A stretch of 9,117 bases of DNA from Synergistaceae bacterium UBA5560 (GTDB lineage: Bacteria; Synergistota; Synergistia; Synergistales; Aminiphilaceae): the NCBI GenBank assembly GCA_002425685.1, contig DIMS01000013.1, positions 396-9,512 on the forward strand. Direction: 5' to 3'. The notes below the pieces were generated by a model, which was not told the DNA's origin, searched no databases, and saw nothing but the letters and a program-made list of their open reading frames with translations. The position numbers were made by a program, and so were the translations under genes. This document shows positions 7,601 through 9,117 of the stretch, piece after piece (the stretch's first letter is position 1; each line of letters begins with the position of its first letter).

Positions 7601-8554
7601 TTCCTCGTGCAGGCGCTTCAGGTGGTACAAGTTCGTATCGCCGTTTTTCTCGACCTCCGTATCGCCCGCGATGTGGATCCCGATCTGCGCGGTCGCCCAA
7701 TGCTGCGTCTCCTTCTCGTCGTCGGCGCATTGGAAGGCGGCGACGAGTTCCGACACGCCGTCGCCGTCGAGGTCGCCCGTCGCGAGACGGACGCCGCTGT
7801 AGACGCCCGAATTCGCCGAATCCGCCGGGGACGTCTGGGAGATGTGGACGACGTTGTAATCATCCGTTTCGTTGACAAGGCTGATGCCGGAGAAGACCAG
7901 GGGAGAGCGGTTCTCCCGCCTCCCGGCGGTGACGATCTCCGAGATTCCGTCCCCGTCGAGGTCGGTGGTGACGGCGCCGAAGGCGCCTGTGAACTTTGTC
8001 GTGTGCCCCACACGTACCAGCTGTTGGCTTTTGGTGCGCGAGCCGACGTAGACGCCATCGATATTCACATATTCCGAAATGTCGCCCGGGTCCGCCCCGA
8101 CCGGGGCGGCCTGGCTATACCGGTTCACATCCACGAGATACGGCAGGTAGTCCTTCCCATACTTCAAATAGCCGAAGAGCACAGTCTCGGTCGCACTTCC
8201 CCACGGTGAAACGTAGTCTTTCTTCACAAAATCGTCCGCGAGTCGTTTCCACTGGTTCGGTGCACGCCGGTTCGGCTCGTCGACGAAGTGCGCCGGCGTG
8301 AAACTCCATGAGTTCGTGTCATTGCTCTTCGTTCCCTGCCGGAGGAGGAAGAACTCGTCGTCCCGGATGAGACCGTGTTCCTTTTTGTAGGGATCCCTGT
8401 CGTAATCGGTCGCACCTGCTGGCGGTGCCGCGACGGTGAAGAAGAGAAGGAGGAAAAGGGACAGAGAAAAGACGACGGCCGATACGGAGAGGGCGCATCG
8501 GAATCCTCGAAACGCCCGAGACACGTGTTTTCCGGAACAAGCGCACGTACACAT
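4658..8554 (-). CDS. Large secreted FG-GAP/CARDB surface protein with Synergist-CTERM-like tail
   Basis: This is a 1298-residue exported protein of unknown function. It begins with a signal peptide: a basic region, then a hydrophobic core (about 21-43) and a likely cut after PAGA (about 49). FG-GAP/VCBS-type calcium loops occur at DLDGDGISE (about 198-206), DLDGDGVSE (261-269) and DFDGDGKDE (348-356), with a degenerate DVDRDREKE near 434, suggesting a beta-propeller. Two CARDB-like beta-sandwich regions lie at about 980-1110 and 1150-1255. The tail has GGGGC, a hydrophobic stretch (WLLLLPLV) and RRRSR, a Synergist-CTERM/MYXO-CTERM-like sorting signal that implies processing and surface anchoring. 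The ATG at 8554 has GGGAGG eight bases upstream; the frame stays open to 9007 but that extension is Pro/Arg-rich and looks untranslated. Base composition is visibly less GC-rich than the enzyme genes. It may be a passenger between precursors rather than part of the pathway. Confidence 0.88.
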   Translation of the reverse strand: MCTCACSGKHVSRAFRGFRCALSVSAVVFSLSLFLLLFFTVAAPPAGATDYDRDPYKKEHGLIRDDEFFLLRQGTKSNDTNSWSFTPAHFVDEPNRRAPNQWKRLADDFVKKDYVSPWGSATETVLFGYLKYGKDYLPYLVDVNRYSQAAPVGADPGDISEYVNIDGVYVGSRTKSQQLVRVGHTTKFTGAFGAVTTDLDGDGISEIVTAGRRENRSPLVFSGISLVNETDDYNVVHISQTSPADSANSGVYSGVRLATGDLDGDGVSELVAAFQCADDEKETQHWATAQIGIHIAGDTEVEKNGDTNLYHLKRLHEEKTATTVRAVFPLSYFLHNTRSDVFDVALGDFDGDGKDEILLAYLWNYDGNDDSDVYVHTALFDAERNANGNFVVTLSASSANPIPDLLAKGTAKNGNFYKDDCTTHPFCVRVAMADVDRDREKEFRDEEIARNEAALLFLRGDWPVHDASDPVLRAYVPMAWHGDSGAVQSGGTWFEMGSEDASRVMRIANKCRKTGSLIAANLSGTSDGTAMTNNPQFIATLSGFADSGSSDSSQSCAVPLVLLRADGNSGDEVTYGPPWYVRTNEGPLFPVAVDTDGDSAILGTPYHFVIEHDVTPVLFLDEPPKHMDMIDGEERNVSRYSGLYARFEDTDTKDDVTTDTSVTDSGWGVGEEITLSYGKKLALLGGKEEYNGKFKEKFNFSWNDKKDEVEAKYKKKIFSTAGQTNTDDLLLYRCRHIHVWRYPVLGQYEPMADDESKTGPLYFQLTIPEDDTSVLSLIPGMQVPWYQPIHENGNIFSYPCSYLQIEGESGSEHMTDIVELAVGGNDVEQNVSWLEGKREELTTGTTKTYAVDTSASFSGSWQSPLDITHGSWSVKVFGNYDYSTSKMKSTENTVEKEQAFSVVIPGRPNMSRYPYRLDSLMYKTGGGTLTLRYAVSPQELNDHNKGWWAFYRKAPDPALNLPRKWRWVGEDTTTKEDEWEWSDDEDAAMIRGIFFSSALGDKLPTDLPRGEDATVSCRVYNYSLLPVSNIAVRFEVAPLDPETGETGARTTLDTPAISSIPAWGDTSANWKMAEATLKTGDFAAGNYRIFVTVDPDDTIAELPDHDNGDATGNNEGWYDIFLYDEDSGTNSASYMVSAKSRTAKPFNLTLLKDRVSADKTVLDPGERTKVTVYCKNTGEQVATNIQALFFHDHPDNGNGFHAKLISGLLPGATGKMTAVFSSMDPGVHHIYVKVLGKVGESDVEDNIVSMNITVRGAEDSGGGGCNTGTETGWGGIVATWLLLLPLVNIGNVFRRRSR

Positions 8555-8562
8555 CTGAAACA

Positions 8563-8568
8563 CCTCCC
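8563..8568 (-). promoter_or_regulatory. Shine-Dalgarno of the surface protein gene
   Basis: GGGAGG on the minus strand is followed by TGTTTCAG and then ATG at 8554, an eight-base spacing. It fixes the start just before the signal peptide. Confidence 0.75.
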
Positions 8569-8576
8569 GTGATCTA

Positions 8577-8593
8577 CCGGGGGCCGGCCCCGG
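8577..8593 (-). promoter_or_regulatory. GC hairpin next to the surface-protein ribosome-binding site
   Basis: A near-perfect palindrome built on GGGGCCGGCCCC, with flanking CGG/CCG, ends eight bases before the Shine-Dalgarno on the transcript. It would fold very stably in the 5' leader and could modulate translation or end an upstream transcript. There is no U run. Confidence 0.4.
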
Positions 8594-8700
8594 CAATATG
8601 ACATGGACATTCTCTTTCACGGCCATTGTGATACGAGGGCTTTTCACTCGTTCCGTCCGGCGGGCGGCGCGCAAAGCGGAGATCCCCGCACAGGAAAAAC

Positions 8701-8713
8701 CGGTGCGCGGCGG
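8701..8713. repeat. 13-base direct repeat, copy 1
   Basis: CGGTGCGCGGCGG here is repeated exactly at 8858-8870, 157 bases away. Copy 1 is part of a hairpin (8707-8721). The GC-rich make-up makes chance recurrence fairly likely. Confidence 0.4.
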
Positions 8714-8857
8714 TGCGCCGCCCCGGCTTTTCCGGACGGTGGTCCGTGGAGGAGATTTCCCCCCGAGTCTGTTCCTGCGATCCCTGGCGGTGTGTTCGTA
8801 CTCGTTTCCGGAGAGGTATAGTGCGCGTGGCACAAAGCAAACCGGCTCCGGAAGGAT

Positions 8858-8870
8858 CGGTGCGCGGCGG
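8858..8870. repeat. 13-base direct repeat, copy 2
   Basis: This is an exact second copy of CGGTGCGCGGCGG (first at 8701-8713), lying upstream of the -10-like element at 8820-8815 in minus-strand sense. Paired binding sites are possible but unproven. Confidence 0.4.
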
Positions 8871-9073
8871 AACAGGCACCGGTTCTTCCGGGGAGCGCCA
8901 GCATTGCCGTCCGGGCGTATCAGCACGCCGTCGGGGCAAGGAAACGGAAGTGTGCCCGGTGCGCGGAACCGGAGGTGAGCGTGGAAGGCTCCGGCGCTGG
9001 CGGGCACGTTTTCCGTCGGTGTTTATCGGTATCCGTCAGTATCGTCGAAGGTGCTGTCGGGGCGGGTTTCGCC

Positions 9074-9117
9074 TCAGAGGGGGCACCAGCACCAGCCGCG
9101 TTCGCCGCCCGCGACGC
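9074..9117 (-). CDS. C-terminus of a probable second RiPP precursor, cut by the right edge
   Basis: Reading the minus strand in from the right edge gives VAGGERGWCWCPL and a TGA at 9076-9074. An AGG/GG cleavage-type site followed by a short, Trp- and Cys-rich core is what NHLP and other double-Gly leader precursors look like, and it parallels the VMGAGG site of the precursor at 4106-4438. The two Cys in WCWC are obvious targets for the cyclodehydratase, giving thiazolines that the SagB enzyme could oxidise. Only 13 codons are visible and the leader lies outside the window, so the call rests on the local motif and on the RiPP genes nearby. The gene is on the same strand as the surface protein, the other precursor and the cyclodehydratase. 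Confidence 0.58.
   Translation of the reverse strand, partial: VAGGERGWCWCPL

Larger units (their letters stand above)
8555..9073 (-). other. Non-coding leader region upstream of the surface protein gene
   Basis: This 519-base stretch lies between the end of the edge peptide and the surface-protein start. No gene is supported on either strand: the minus-strand open frame to 9007 and the plus-strand frame 8598-8978 are Pro/Arg-rich, with no start signal. It contains a GC hairpin next to the start (8577-8593), a second hairpin GCGGCG-GTG-CGCCGC (8707-8721), a third CGGAC-GGTG-GTCCG (8733-8746) and a 13-base direct repeat. A -10-like TATACC reads on the minus strand at 8820-8815, and TATAGT reads on the plus strand at 8817-8822. 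Neither has a convincing -35 at normal spacing. Confidence 0.5.

Noticed and set aside
6116..8209. Plus-strand open frame of 697 codons opposite the surface protein
   Set aside because: It is rich in Val, Arg and Asp, with a pattern expected from the complement of the DGDG-rich gene, and has no domain or start signal.
8794..8822. Plus-strand promoter with TATAGT as -10
   Set aside because: The best -35 is TTCGTA with only three matches, and no plus-strand gene follows before the window ends.
8555..9007. N-terminal extension of the surface protein up to 9007
   Set aside because: The added 151 residues are Pro/Arg-rich and unlike a protein domain, and would bury the signal peptide; the ATG at 8554 has a far better ribosome-binding site.

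Overview
The window is GC-rich bacterial DNA carrying most of a thiazole/oxazole-modified microcin (TOMM, an azoline-forming RiPP) locus, plus one very large exported surface protein. The best clue to the host is the C-terminal tail of that protein: a Gly-rich stretch with a Cys (GGGGC), then a hydrophobic segment, then an Arg cluster. This resembles the Synergist-CTERM sorting tail described from Synergistota, so a GC-rich anaerobe of that phylum is the most likely source. That is an inference from one tail, with no rRNA or other marker to confirm it.

Layout, left to right. (1) 1-954, plus strand: a SagB-type FMN azoline dehydrogenase, open at the left edge. (2) 955-1090: a short convergent gap with a phased TTCGG repeat, an intrinsic terminator for the dehydrogenase and a GC stem-loop just past the cyclodehydratase stop. 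(3) 1091-3691, minus strand: a fused cyclodehydratase (leader-binding E1-like half with a Cys4 zinc site, plus YcaO/SagD half). (4) 3692-4105: a 414-base non-coding gap with a strong hairpin just after the precursor stop. (5) 4106-4438, minus: a precursor with a nitrile-hydratase-like leader (NHLP), starting at a GTG set by a good Shine-Dalgarno. (6) 4658-8554, minus: a 1298-residue secreted protein with FG-GAP/DGDG calcium-type repeats, CARDB-like domains and the sorting tail. (7) 8555-9073: a gap with GC hairpins and a 13-base direct repeat. (8) 9074-9117, minus: the last 13 codons of an apparent second precursor, ending in GWCWCPL after an AGG site and cut by the right edge.

How the parts fit: the cyclodehydratase would bind an NHLP-type leader and cyclise Cys (or Ser/Thr) in the core, and the SagB enzyme would oxidise azolines to azoles. 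The complete precursor has no Cys at all and no Cys, Ser or Thr after its GG site, so it is not an ordinary azole substrate. The edge peptide with its WCWC core is a far better one. The two-precursor arrangement, with one core that cannot be cyclised, is the most unusual thing here. No transporter, leader peptidase or immunity gene is visible; if present they lie outside the window.
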